From: Onchocerca volvulus
Taxonomy: Eukaryota > Nematoda > Chromadorea > Rhabditida > Onchocercidae
Direction: 5' to 3'
NCBI GenBank assembly: GCA_000499405.2
Contig: HG738138.1
Span: forward strand, 24,085,097-24,149,096
Length of the DNA: 64,000 nucleotides
Shown piece after piece: positions 10,501 through 25,500 of the stretch (within the stretch, counting starts at the first letter, position 1; each line of letters begins with the position of its first letter). The notes below the pieces were generated by a model. That model did no database searches. It saw nothing but the letters and a program-made list of their open reading frames with translations, and was not told where the DNA came from. The position numbers were made by a program, and so were the translations under genes.

Positions 10501-13500
10501 GACATTAACTTGGATATCAAAAAATAAAACTCAAATAATACTCCCGAAAAAAAAAAAGCAAGGAGATAGAAGAAAAAAACAATGCATTTCTATTGTCTAG
10601 CAAATCTCTTTCTACTCTTCTGTCATGTTACTTTCCAATTATTAAAAACTCCATGATACATAGCCATATTGGTATAATTTCGTAAAGAAAAAAAATTAAT
10701 TGAAATATAATGACCTTTTAATAATGCAATTATAGCCAAATGAGTGAAAATCAAAGAAGCCAAAAGATGAAAAAAATTAAAAAAAAAGCTAATTATATTT
10801 AATATTAGTGGAAAATAATTGTTCTACTTATTTCATATTTCAATCCTTAAAATATTTCTTTCATCTATTTATTTTCCTTTTTTTCTCCGTAGAAATCAGG
10901 CTAAGCGTCCAGGCTTTTATATTTTCTTGTGTACCAGAAATTAATTCCGAAAACAATCATTATTAGTTATTTATGAATTTAAACATAATTTTAGAAAAAA
11001 ACAATAAGTAATTGTTCCTGCCTTTTCCTCGAAAACAAATGATCATAATTTTTTCCGCATTTTTATCCATTCTCAGCAAAAAAGAGATTGATAAATTGGT
11101 CAATTACTTGGACATTTCCAGTTATCGAAATTATTAACCAAAAGGGTAAGCCAATTTTTTCCTCTTATCCTTAATGATTTCGATCATTCGATTTTCAAAG
11201 AATAATATTGAATGATCATTTAGAGATTTCAATGAAAATTTCTGATAAATAAATATGAATTTCGATCTCGAATAAATTTGTCAAATGAAATTGAGATATC
11301 GATTTTCCAAAATATCAAAAGATCAGAGATGATTACTCTCCAGAAGCCATATAATTTTGAGATGGCTTCCTAAGATGGCTGTAATTCAATTTCAAACATT
11401 TTTTTTTTTCCCTTCTACGTAATCTTTCTCTAAGAGATGAAATAAAGAATGCACCTTTCATTCATTTTTTTCACCATTTACAAAACTAATCATTGGTGAT
11501 AGGTGAATTATCTATTCAAAGTGATAAATAAAAATTGGATTGGTTCGTCATTTGGAAGTGCAGGGTCAAAATTCTTTGAATGTTCATAAGGGTAAAGTTG
11601 AAATCTTTCTACATATATAGTCCCCGAATAATACAAATTTTGTTATTTTATTAATTTGTATTTTATATTTAAATTTCATGTTATTTAAAATCCGAAGGAA
11701 TTAAACTCCATAAATCATAAGTTGATAGTGTACATTTGCAGATTACATAATAAAAACCGGATCTATATTGCAATGGCATGACATCCTTTGAAAATTTTCA
11801 CCACCTCAATAACAAATAAATATTATTGTCTGTCAGGAGACCAAAATTAATTCACCTATCACTGAATAACAAAAAATTCGATGATCAAATAATCAACACT
11901 CGACTGACTAATTTTCCTGCTCATTAATTGCTACAAATTTTACAGGAAGTTAAAAACAATTGAAAAGCAATATCGATTCGCAAAAATTCTACAATGCTCG
12001 GTAAACCAGAAAATGGTAAAACTATACATGTCAGTGGTAATTTTCTCCCTTCTAATTACCTAAAATTCTAGCGTCATCAGAATTAGAATGAAGAGTCATA
12101 TTTTCACTACATTTACTTCTATTTAATCTTCTGAATCTGTTGCTTTCCATTTTCAATAACAATTTCAAATTTTCAACACTTCATTATTTTTTATTGAAAA
12201 GTTAAGGTTAAATCAAGTCGGACATTGTCCTACATAAAACTCTAAATCTGTTACACATGAACAGTTAATCTTTTTTTTTTAAAGTTTGATTTAAGTATCT
12301 TATATTATTTAGCAGAAATGAAGGAATAGTCTCCAATGTGTTGTTTAGTTTTGTATTTTTAAAATGAATAGATGGAATGATTTAAACCAAGAAAAGTTAA
12401 AATAATTATTTACCATGATGAATAAAGCAATCTCAATACAAATATTTAGAATTCGAATATGTAAAAACAAATCATAAAATATAAAATCACTATTGTATTG
12501 AACCAAATCAAAAGCACAACAAAATTTTGCTTGCCTTTCTCTTACAAATATTATTCATCTTTCTTTCGTTCCCTTTCTTTTCTATTTTATAACATTTCTT
12601 TCCAGTATCGCTCATGTAATGCTATATTTTTCTTTTTTTAAAATTTTAGTTATTTGCAAATGTTTTTTTTCTTTTCTGCAATTTCAGAATTGAAAAATTG
12701 TTGGCAATTTTTTCGGTTCAAGGAAACTTTTGAATGATTTGTAGGAAAAAAAAAGGATAAAATGTATGTGTGTATCTTTTCGATCGCCCTTCTATCACTT
12801 TCTTATGACAAATAAATTAAAGGGCAAATTGCTTGCAATCTTCATTTATCATTATCATTTAACAAAAAAAAAAAAAAAAAAAAGAAAAGAAAAGAAGTGG
12901 AATTTAGAAAAAACGCACAACAAATTGGGTTGAACTTTTTAATTAATTTCGCTACTTAACAACTAAATCGATCGACAATATTTTATGTCTTGTATTCTCA
13001 GTAATATCATATTTCTTCACAAATTATCAGGAACATCGACTAAATCAAATATGTATTATCGATATAAGTACTAATAAAATCATTCACAAAACTTTAAATA
13101 ACTTAAACAGCAATACTTGATATTGCAAAAGAAACTCTATGTAACAATTATATTGATATCTTTCACCGATTATTCCTTTTGTCCTTCTTTAATCGAGATC
13201 TGTCCAAATATTCGATCTCTTAACTAATTATCTTCATTTATAAAATATCCACTAATTATAAAGGAAATTACATTATTTATGTTTTTTATATATTCACATA
13301 TATCCTGTATTAATCCTCAGAGAGGAAATAGAAAATGTGAATTCATCCATCAATTATTTTCGCCAATTCCAAAATCATCGATCAGATGAATGGGAAAGAG
13401 TACGGCACAATTTATATGCCTCATAGCATTCGGAGACAGAAATGAATGAAGTTTGGAAATTTTTGATCGAATCGGATAGCACAAATTGTTCAGTTATGAA

Positions 13501-16500
13501 AATGAGAACAACTCATATCTCCCTCTTCATCTACCATTTCATTTCTTCTTCATTCACTCACATATATCAACAATAAACAACACATATATATAAGTAGTCT
13601 TTTTTGTGCATTTTTTTTCTTTTTTTTTTTTTTTTTTTGGACGATCTGCATCTTCATTTTATGGAAAAATTCTTTAGAAGCCTATTTAAAAAAAATACTT
13701 CTAATTAGCAATATTTCATCTCCTACACTATTTTCAAAACTTTCACGTTAAGATGGTAAAGATCGAAACTTTTCTCGATTTCGAAACTTTTGCGTGAAAA
13801 TAGTAAAGATCGAAAATAAGGGAAATGTTTGTGTTTAGAATGATTATGCAGTACGTTATCACATGATGACGCACAAACTTTCTTTTCTTTCCGTCATTTC
13901 CGTCATATTGATATTGCATCAAGACGTAACATGATAACGTCTTCATAAAAATGACACGTTTTTTTTTAGTGAAACGGAACGATAATGTATCGCTACTGCT
14001 ATTCTTGTTAAAGATTACATTCCTTCACATCATTTTAGTTTAATTTTCATCATTCAATGACAAGAAAAGGTTTGATAAAATGAAGACTGTATGTTGAAAG
14101 TACACCTGTTTTGCAAATGACTTCCTATTTCAAGGTTAATTTGTTCAAATTTATACGCAAATCAACCCACTCTCCTCATTACTACCACTTTGCTAACCTT
14201 TGTTATCTTATGATTATCATCATTTGTACATTATCGTAGCGATCATGGGAAATTCCTTCAACTACATCAAATGACATGAGACAATTCAGTCTCAGAATGA
14301 ACTATCATCATGGCTTTTCTCACCAAGACATTTCACTCATTCAGTACAGAATTATGTTTTTTCCTAATACTGACATAAGTAGGATAACTTATTGAGGGAA
14401 GTGGTACTTCTTAGAAGAATGTTAAAATATAATTAAATAAACGATTTCGTTCAATCAGTCTTTGATTTAAGCTATCAGGGATTCTAAATACCTCTTTCTC
14501 TTCTCACTAAAAACTTTATTTCATACTAAATTTCCAGCAATAGCAAAGAAATCAAGAAGTTAAAATTTAAACAATGAAATTAAAGAGAATCTTCAGAATT
14601 TTGATATAAAAAAAAAGAACAAATTTACAAAAATAATTCATTTGATTAACATACCAACCACATTTATTACTCCATTTTATCGTTATATATTTCACTACAT
14701 CACTTCCATGTTTTGATTGACATATTTAGGTTATTTATTATGTCATTGTTATACCTTTTAAAATCATCACTTGTTAACAACACTAGTTTCAATACTAACA
14801 AATCTTCTTCATTATTATCATATCCTTGTTCACATGCATGTGAACAAGGATATCCTCTATCATTCAAAAATTTATTATTTTATCTTTCGATACTTCCATT
14901 ATTTATCTATATCACCGATGATCAACTTGTGAATAAATAAAAGAAATGATTTAATCGCTTTCATCGTGAATCCCTTTAAAGACAATCATATGCAGATCGT
15001 CTCACCAGCAGAAGATGAAAGTTTTGTTTCTACAAGATAAAGAAATAGCTTCGCTCATATGGATTTTTTAAATCTCAAATTTCTAAACTATTGGGTGACT
15101 TTGAAAATAATCGCAAGAATTTATTTTTATAATGTTTATCTTCCATAAAGCAATTTAAAATCACAGGGCCACAATGAAATAAAAATTAATAAAAACGAAC
15201 TATTGTTTTTTCTGAATTCAATTTAATCTAATCTAGTTGCTGATTCAAAAATACAATGAAGATTATTCGTATCTTTTCAATAATTCTATTTTTCTCATCC
15301 AATTTCCCTTTTACTCTTTGATATTCAATTCATGATCATTATTCCCAGCTGTAACAACAAGTTATTAAAAAACTTTCATTATAAATACATTCTGCTACTA
15401 CTTGTAGTAGTAGCAGAATGTATTTATAACGGAAGTTTTAAAATACTAGTAGTAGTAGTAGTGGCAGTTTTACTTACTAGTTTATTTTTCCAAATTTCAC
15501 TTACTAGTTTTTACTACTACCAGTAGTAGTAGTAAATAATAATACAGAAATAGCAGAGAGTATACGAATATAAAGAAAAGAGATGAAATAAAAAGAGAAA
15601 GTTAATCGGTTGAAATCGCAGCATATTATTTTTATTTCTACCTCAATCAATCTATAACACACACTGTATTTTGCAATTTGATATGGTTAGATAATATAAA
15701 TAACTTGATCAAATGTTTGCTGATTTCAAATATTTACTTATTTTTCACTTTGGTTATATTTTTATTTGCTTATTTGTTCAATAATATTATTTCACTCCTA
15801 TCTGATGATTCATACAAATTTCAGATTAAACTGTCAAAACATGGTCTACAAAATGAATATTATCAAACTTGTCGGAAATCAAGTTACTGATAAAATATTC
15901 GGTTTTTTGTATAAAAAAAAGTATTCCAAACAAAATTCAAAACAGTAAAAAAGTAGGAGAAAAAAGATTAAAATTATAAATGAAATATTTCAAATTATAT
16001 AAATGCTTTCCAATTTACTATCATCATCCAATTGAAAACCAATTTATCTATGAAGGACAATTTACTTAGTCATTGCACGTCTTTTCTTTAACATAGGTAA
16101 TGAAGAAAACGAATTACCTTCGTTACATTTCGAAATTTTTTTTTCTTTTTTTAAAAAAATGAATACTTTCGCTATATTTTTGGAATACTTTGATGGTACA
16201 ATTTTATAAACTTTCAAATAACTTGAAACTCATCTCTCAGAAATTTCACAGTACTTAGCCATTATACAAAAGCAGAATTGATATCATTATCAATATTAGA
16301 AATTACGGTAAGAAATGATAAAAAGTAAAATAAATAAAACAATACTTTTAAGATAAGCTGAAATGAAAACAAAAATGTGAAGTTCATCTTTCTTGTCTTT
16401 ATTTACATCTAATCTACATTCCTCTCAATCCTTAAAAAGAAAAGAAAAAAAATTATCACTAGTCGTCTTTGAATAGTATTTATGAATTTCTGACTCATTC

Positions 16501-19500
16501 TTGTATTTGTTAATCAACTTATTCCAACAAAAATCACCCATCTACGATCATCTTCATATTAAAATTATGCCAATATTATCAGACTCTACTTTCAAAAAAA
16601 TTTTTAGTCACTAATTCCATTCTCCCTTTAATCATGCCATAATTTCCGTAACTATCCACAGTTTTTACCATTAATAATCAAATTAATGATGGATTGAAAT
16701 AAAGATTTTGTGGCCGTATCCAATGTTCAATGATAATTATGTAATAATACTGCATTGAATAATCATATCTATAAAAAAATTTAAATTCTCTCGCAAATAC
16801 TATCAAATATTTTATGCTTGATGAAAATTATTTCTATTGGTGATAATTTTTGCATTTGGTGCTAATTTTGCTTTTTTTTAAATTGCTATTTTAAATTCTC
16901 ACATAATAAGGGGCTTTAGCAATCATTGCCAGCCTTAAGTTTTCTCAAATTTCCTACTTTCCCTTTCCCATATCAAACTTATAATATCTATATATTCTTC
17001 TAAAACTGAGTGATTTTTTTTTAATAGAGAGAAGTTGTTCGTGGAAATTCGCTGGAATGAATCAGTCATGTAAGAAATTCAATCAAGCGAAATATTTGAT
17101 TTCACTTCTCGAAACTTATGATGAAAAAATGTTCCGTTTCAAAACTAAACAATTAATATTGAAGTTTGAAACAAATTTTGAAGAATTCTTTTTTGCCATT
17201 AAAAAAAAAAAAAAAAAAAGGTAAAAATAAGAACAAAATAAAAAAAAATTATTCGAACATGAACATAAAAAAATAAAATGCAATTATCTAAAATAATAAA
17301 AAATATATGATTCGTGTGTCCATATGCTCAAAATCTCTTCTTGCATTACAAGAATTATTAACTGACAGTCGATTAGAATGGCGAAAAGTTTTTGGAAAGA
17401 AAAAAAAAATGAAGCATTAAGAATATAAATGACAGCATTATCTTTTCTTTTTTTTTTCTTTTGATCGCAAAGAAAGAAGACCAGTTTCACTGCTCATGTA
17501 CTCAAATCTTACTAGTTTAAAATACAGATATATAGCCGAAAGGTAACAAATCAAAAGGCCAATTCTTCCAAACGTCTTGCTCATTTATTTTCTAAATAAT
17601 TTCTTTGAAATAGATAATTCTATCATACAACTAATAATCACAATAATTTCCTTTAACAGTTAATCATTTTTTCGTTCATTCCATTAAATTTCTTAATAAT
17701 GTATTAAAAAGTTACAAAGAAGAAGAAACCCATGCTTTTTTCTCATACACCCATCTTTTTCCCTTGCCCGCCTATCTATTCGCTCAACTTCTCACATTTC
17801 TTCTACTTATCTTTTGCTTCTCCAATAACACCTTTCTTGTTTAATGTTAGGTGTATCATGGAGAAATCGAACAACTTCGATTATTTTAATTCATTTCTCA
17901 TCAAAAATCGCTGCTCATTCTTCTAATCTCAAATCAAAACCGCCCCTTCCTTTTACTGTGTGTGTGTGCGTGTGCGTGTGCTCGCTCGCTCAATTCCTGT
18001 CTAAAATTTCGCAGTTTGTTTATATCGCAACGTTTGGTTCGGTTTCATTGCTCAATTAACTCAATTTACCTTCATTATTTTTATCAAAATTATCGTACTG
18101 ATCACTTCTTCCTAACATCCTACTTTACAATCTATTTTATGGCACATAAAAAATTTCAATAATCTCAACTGTAATAACATAAATCTATATGAATGAACAC
18201 AGGAGAATTATATTTATAGATTTAACTTTGGCAATTTCTAAAAATACATCTTATTTTTTATATGTATTTTTTGAATTATAAGAACTAAATGATTCAACAA
18301 ATTCAAATTGAGACACGAAAATGGCACCTTCCGGGAAACTGATATCACTGAGATGATTAAAGTTAAAAATAATCACAACTTCGTACATGTTACTGCATTC
18401 TTTTTAATAACCCACATTTATAATCAACTACTCTAATTTCTTTTATATTATAGGATAGCATCCTCATTTTGTCACCTCATTTTTGCTCCAAATTCTGAAA
18501 TTTGGATGAATATTCTTTTCGCCACTGTTATACTTCAGTTTGATGTATATTGAATTTTTAATTCATTACGAATAAGTTTAAAATGATCAAAATTCAGTGG
18601 ATTTTTTAAATTTTACTCCTACATTCATTCAATTCCACCAGTAAATTCTAAGTGGAGGACAAAATCCCGAAAAATTTTAATAGATTTTTTGAAAAATGAA
18701 AAATTGTATATACTTTTTATGTTAATATTCTGAGGAAATTTATATATATTTCAATAAAAACTCATTGTTCCTAAATCTAAAACTAACAATAGTACTTGGT
18801 GAATGCTCATCCCAGTCCTAATTTCAATTCGTTCGCATGAATAAAAACCAACTTCGTGTTAAACTAGTTTTTGATGAAACAAGTGGTGAAGCGATATTTG
18901 TAATATCAAAATAGCAATAGCATCCGTGAAGAAAATATATTTAAAAGAATTTATATTAATACAACAAAAGATCATTCAAGCGTATATATACATAATATTC
19001 TTAATTTGTGCATTTCTTTTCAGCTGCTATAAATTATTGTTCAAAGTACTATTCAAAAATAACTATATTCTTGTATTTTCATTAAAATTTCGCTTGTCTA
19101 TCCACGAAAACACCGCCCAGAAAACAGGAAAATTTGAGCAAATTTGAAAGAAAATATGAAATTTGAGCAAGACTTTCAAATTTCGTACATTTATGAGTGA
19201 AAATTTTCATACCAAATCAGATCTTAGCAAACTTCATCCTTTTTCATATATATCATTGATCTATACTATAATGCCTTAAAATGTGCTATAAAATGTGGTG
19301 GTACTCTTACCATATAAAAGATATGCTAATATCAATAGCAAATTATTCACAGATGCTAAAAGCAGAAGATTTGGAACAACAGCAACCAGAAGAAAAAAAT
19401 CTAGCAGCAACCGTGGAGTCAACGGCTGTTGGAAATGTAACTTCTAATCAAAGTCATGGTGGACAACAATCACCTCCCCCGTATGCAAAACCTGCACCAT

Positions 19501-22500
19501 CCAGGTTTTATTATTTCCAAAAGAAGTTTTACAAAAAACAAGTAGTAGCCTAGCCAACCTTCTTTTTACTTCTTGGGATTGTATTTTTTACTCATCACTG
19601 GATTGCTTTGAAGTTCTGCAAAGATTTCTGAAGCTAATAAAAATGAATAGAAAAGTTTTCATTACTAACAGATATACTTGATTATTTATTTATCCATGAT
19701 ATAATTATGTTTAAAGTTCTAAAGTTTCATATGATAAGTAGAAGAAAAAAGCGATGGAATGTTGTCACTGGTAAGCATTTTCATGATTTTTCTAATCATT
19801 CTTCTCCCTTCTGCACTATTTTTTAAAGAAATAATACGATGATTAATCATTTTCAAATTATAGTCCAAAACATCAACAACAAAAACGACGTCTGAAATTC
19901 GATATGTCTAGTAAAATACAAATAATTCCGAATAATCGTCAAGGACAACTCAATACGACTTTTCTTGCTACTACTCCCGGCGTCATGAAAATTGCCGAAA
20001 TTGTAGGTATTAATCGTTTCGTTAGCAAGAACGAATTCTATTTTTAAAAGACAGCTATAAAGATGCTCGACAAGAGATGAAAATCTTAGGGAAATATTAT
20101 GCATAAGTCTTCTGATGTCTTAAATTTCCCACTTTTAAGAAATAAATTTTTTCTGATGCATCTCTTAAGAAATAAATTTCAAGTATTTCATATAAATGAT
20201 TGCATCTTAAAAACTAGGCTTTAAATACTCTATCCTCACTCGATTTCAGCAAATTGATTTTATTTCTGTTAGAGATAAAAGCACAAAGGCGCATTTATCA
20301 TGCCACGTAGAAATATCTATATAATTTAAAATGTAACTTAATAGAAAAAGATTGTTATAATGGGACCCCAATTCTAGCTTGAATATTATATTAATAAAAT
20401 TGCAGGCTTTGTCATTTATGTCATTCATCTTGGCAATCTGTGCAGATCGTAATGTTACAACTGCAGCTTGGACTGAGCATATTTCATTCGCAACTACACT
20501 CATCATTTCCGGGCTGGTAATTGGCTATGTCTGCTTTCCACACTTGACACTCAAGGATGAAGCGACCAGAGAAGGACTCATAGTGATGGTACTGCTTTTT
20601 GAATTTTGAACTGTGAATTTTTGAATTTAGCTAAATGTGTTATCTTTCAAACAAATTTCAAATAGGTTCTGATTAGTATGAAAATTATTCATGGATATCT
20701 TTCTAAGTTTTGTCGAGATCCGAACATTTTACAAATAAATAAAAGTTGAGAGAGTTACTTTTTTTTCATTCTATGTGTTTTGAGCATAAAAAAGCCGTAG
20801 TGGAAATTTTGATGCATTCAGTTCTTTCAAGATGACTGATATAAATAAAAACTTATGTATATAAATATTAAGAACAAATTGCCTGCTTCAAAATTTCAGG
20901 AGCTTGTATTCTACGGCATATCAACATTATTCTTCTTTATAGCAATATGGCTTATGGTACAACTTTCGACAAGTTGGCTAAGTCCCGGACGTGGTTCTGC
21001 TATCATCGATGCAGTAAGCTTATTTTTAAAATATACGAGAGAGTCTAGACTGAAAAGATATTTTTCGGGCATAAAAAATCCCGTTATCATATTGAAAAAT
21101 ATCTTTTATCTTTCATTCTTATTCTAGTGATTACCCGAATAAATGCGTTTTAAAATAAATAAAAACTGTGAAGCACTGAAAGTTTGGATATCTTAGTAAT
21201 AATTATTTTTACTTGCCTAATATATCTTGGAATGATTTTGAAACTGTTGCAGATAATATGTGCGGCACTGACAATACTTTTTGGTATTGAAACATTTGTT
21301 AAACTGATAGCATGGCGAAATGAAAACGAATCCCAATCCCGAATTATTCAAACAGCTAGACAAATAAATGAGTCTGGCCGATATTATGAGCCAAACGAGA
21401 TACTACAAAGGAATGAAGGACCTGAAATGGCATGAACTTAACTATTGATGAGCACTAATTGTTGTTCCAAAATTAGTACCATTATTAATAGTAATTTCTG
21501 GAATAAAGATCTTAAATAATTCCAATCAAGAAATAAGGATACAGTTTTTCGATTTATAATCCCGACGTGTTCGATTCTTTGTCTAAGTCCAAAAATTGCT
21601 CATGATTTAAAGTCCGTGATTGAAAAAAATAAAAAAATAAAAGGAAAAATTTTTGAAGCTAAAACTCAGTCAAATCTCTGAATGTAAAATAATTTAAATC
21701 AATTAATGACTGCATTCATGAATAAGTAATTTTGGATATTTTGTGCTGTGATTTGTTTGCTTCTATAGCTAGCATTTTTCTTTTAAAATGTATTAATTTC
21801 TTCGTCTGAAAAAGAAAAAAGATATTTTTTCCCTTTTTGTTCAAAACAAAATATAGTTTCAGAATTGAGAAGTTTCGTAAATTCTCAAGGAAAAAAAATT
21901 TTTTGCGAACATTTTTTGATAATTTAATGTAATCGTGGAAACCAAATGTACATCAAAGAAACGATGAAAATTTTAAAAAGTCTAACACAGTGAAGAGTAA
22001 ATAGGTCTTACGAAGAATGCAAGAAGTGAAAATTGAATACCTAGATTTCATTCAGAGATTGATATAAATGAAGATAAAGTAATCTCCTAGTTTATCTAAG
22101 ATATATATGAGATTTAAAAAAAGTCCTTGAAATTATGGATCGTTTCATAAATTTTGCTCAGAATTTAATTTCATATTCCTTTCCGCCCCACTTATTTACC
22201 CCACTTCTTAACGGCAAATTTGCAGGTGATATCATTACGTCGCTAAGAATCATAAAATATTCAAGATACGCAAGAAATGAAAATCAAAATTTCGCATTAA
22301 ATTTTGTAGAAAACCGCATAATTAATTATTGAATTTTATCAAATTCCAAAAAATATGTCATGTTTTGAAACGTTTTACCATTTTTTATGGCAAATCCTCG
22401 GATTTTCTAACATTTTAATATTATCCTCAATCTTATACTTTTTGTCAATTGCAGGATTAGAATTGTATTATTTGCAAACAAGCGAAAATCTATGAAATAA

Positions 22501-25500
22501 AAAACCGAATCCAAGAAACTCATAGCAATTGAAGTAAAAAAGTTAGTGCAAACAGAACATAAAATTTTATGACGTGTAACAAAGCTGATATTGATTATCT
22601 AAATACTATATTCAATAAAGCAAAAATCCTCTAAGTTCATTTTGAAAAAACCAACCTTAAGCTTGATAAGATTTCCTTTTTCCAAAGCATAATTGAGCGG
22701 AGCTTTCTGAAACCTCATTTTCTCTTGTACCATCTGCAATTTAATAAATTTCAAATTTTCCTTTGTCTACGTTCAAAAAATATTTCATTTCCTAAAAAAA
22801 GTTTTTTTACCAACTTTTACGGAACTCTTCAAATTTCGAAAGAAAAAAAAAATGAATTCACAGAAATAATGAATTCAAAAAATAATTAGATTCCAGATGT
22901 ATTTCTGGGAACAAGCGCAATTAAAATAAAACCGGTATTTGTCTAGATTTGGTTATTTCTTAATAACACTGACCAGTTCAATATCTTTGTCAGTATAATT
23001 ATAATTGACCGCTTTCTGAATATCAACTTCCTTCTTTTCCACTTGATCTATAGTAAGGATTGCGAGATTCTGCAATAATCTGCAGGTAAAAATTTCAGTA
23101 ATCCAGTCGTAGCTATGCATCTAACTTGTACAATCACGAGCAAATTAATTACCTGACTGAAATGTAAAACCGGGACTTAAAATCTTAAATTCATTATTGT
23201 TTACTTGGAAATAATAAACAAAAATTTCAAATGGCAGATAAAAAAATAGAAATTTCAACATGCAAATATATTTTAAACATATTTTCAGATTAACATGGGA
23301 AGATTATGATGGAAAAGAATTGGGAGATATATGGTAATTGTAGAATGGCATTAATAATTAATCTCAATTTCAATCGTTAAATATATTTTCAACAAAGCAG
23401 TTGGAAACCACTTTTTACTAATCATTACATCATTGATTAGAGGATTTAACAAAGAGTAAAACATACATTAGACTTCATGGCATCGTACCATTTATTGAAT
23501 TCTTGACTAGTAAACTCGGAATTTGAAACAAATTCTAGGCGATAGACACGCTCTTCTTCACCGTGTTTCAACTTCAGTCCTTTATTTGTCCGTGTATTTT
23601 CCAACTGATAAACTTTGGCTGTTTCGACAACATCCAGAATTTGAGCTGCCTAAATGTCTTTTAATCAAAAATTTTGCGTTTTTTTTAAGTTCACAGAAAA
23701 GTTACTTATACGAAAAAAACATAGCCGCATTAATTTACATTTAAGACAGTAATCACACATATGAGTTCTGAAATTAGTGCTTAACAACGCAAATATTTTC
23801 TTCTTGGAAATAATTATATGAACACACAATTTGGTATATAATTAAACTTACACGATAAACACTTCGGCCTTCTTTATTCTTTCCGATACCGATCCGAACA
23901 AAACATCCAATCACTGTTTTATTGAAAAAAGGTGCATGAACAATTCTAGAAATTTTGAAACGAGATAAACGTATTCTTGACAAATCAGCAAGGCAATTAA
24001 CCTGCAAAATAACATGTACATATGTGGCATAAGTATAATTGACAGAATGAAGAATTCATGCTGTACTGAATTCGTCACTGCTTGTAACAGTAATAATGAA
24101 TATATTAAAATCTGATCAATTTCTAAAACTTTTTTGAATTTAAAAGGATTTTTCATTAGCAAGAAATATTTGAGAGGAGTAATAATTGGCATCATATCAA
24201 TTCTTCAACATTAGCAAACATAATGATCTACTAATCTGAATTACGATTTTTTCCTATTCAAAGATGTCAAACTTGTTACTTTAAAAAAAATTGTAAATTT
24301 TTATATTATTACCAAAACATAGTTTGAAACATGTAAAATCGGTTTTTCATGAACAAAATCCGTGCGACTTACCTCTCTCTTTTTTTCTGGCGAGGGACTG
24401 CGAGTTCTACTTTTACTTGTGCTTCTACTTGTAGACCTACTACTTGAGCGACTTGACGATGTGGAACTCTTTTCGTAATCATCATCGCTACCATCATTCC
24501 CAAACACTTCATCAATATCCAGTTCTGACTTATGCGATTGTGTCTTTTTCTTCTGCGCTGCTGAAATCAAAAGAATTAAAAATTGTGAAATTCTGGTTTA
24601 AATCGTTTCATAAATCATGTGAAAGCTCCAACAGCTGTAGAAAATTCGATATTAACTATGAAAGATAATGTAATTTAAAAAAATACTCATCATGAGCATA
24701 ATGCAATAACAACCTTCTTGTTTCTCTTTTCGGCGATTAACAAGATCGGCCATTGCATTTTTCTGCTTCTGTTTTTTTTGAATTTCTGATGGTCGCTGAA
24801 ACTCATCGTATTCATCGCTATTATCTTTATCATCGCTCGCAGAACCACCATGCAAAGGTACTGAAAATCACAAATTAAGCACATTTATTTGAAAATGTGA
24901 TAAAGCAGACGAGAATTCAATTAAAAAGACTTGAGCTGAAATTCGCAACATACTTTTTATTGAATGTATCATGAAACTTACTGCATTAATTAACTTCATC
25001 CAAATTTATGAAATTTGAGTTCTATTACATTCTCATTCCATCTTTCCTATCTGTTTCAGCCTATCATTTTCATGTAACTTATTTTCACTTAACCATGAGT
25101 GTCGTTTTTTTTTTTTCTTTTGACCTTTTTTTTTTCTAAAAGAACTTCAGCTACATTCCTTCAAAGTATTTTTATTAATCAATTCAATTCAGGCATTTGC
25201 TTTGGAAATACTTGATTTCGGCATTTTTAATCCTTTGTACTTTTGTGAGAAAAAAATAGAAGAACTTGTAATACCTCAAAATATTTAAATATTCTAAAAC
25301 CGGAAATGAGGTTTCAGAATTAAACTACATCACTTTTCACTGAATGATTTTACTCTCTTCATATAGTTTAATCCTTTTATATAAATAATAAGGGAAGAAC
25401 CCATACTTCTATCTGCACCATTTCTTTCGTCGGCATCACTTTCAACCATCTTTTTCTTAGCTGCAATAATTTATAAAATGGAGAAAATTCTTTGTTGTGG

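Larger units (their letters stand above)
9551..19352. other. Left part of the 13.1-kb RTF1 intron, no exons seen
   Basis: AT-rich sequence without any recognisable conserved exon on either strand. Notable contents: a 34-base perfect palindrome at 14820-14853, CTA/TAG-rich hairpins at 15379-15535, a (TG)n tract near 17956-17990, and numerous A/T homopolymers. Short open frames here show no domain similarity. Confidence 0.6.

Noticed and set aside
13743..13946. 67-residue minus-strand frame inside the RTF1 intron
   Set aside because: No similarity seen and it does not match any RTF1 segment missing from the model, which is already complete.
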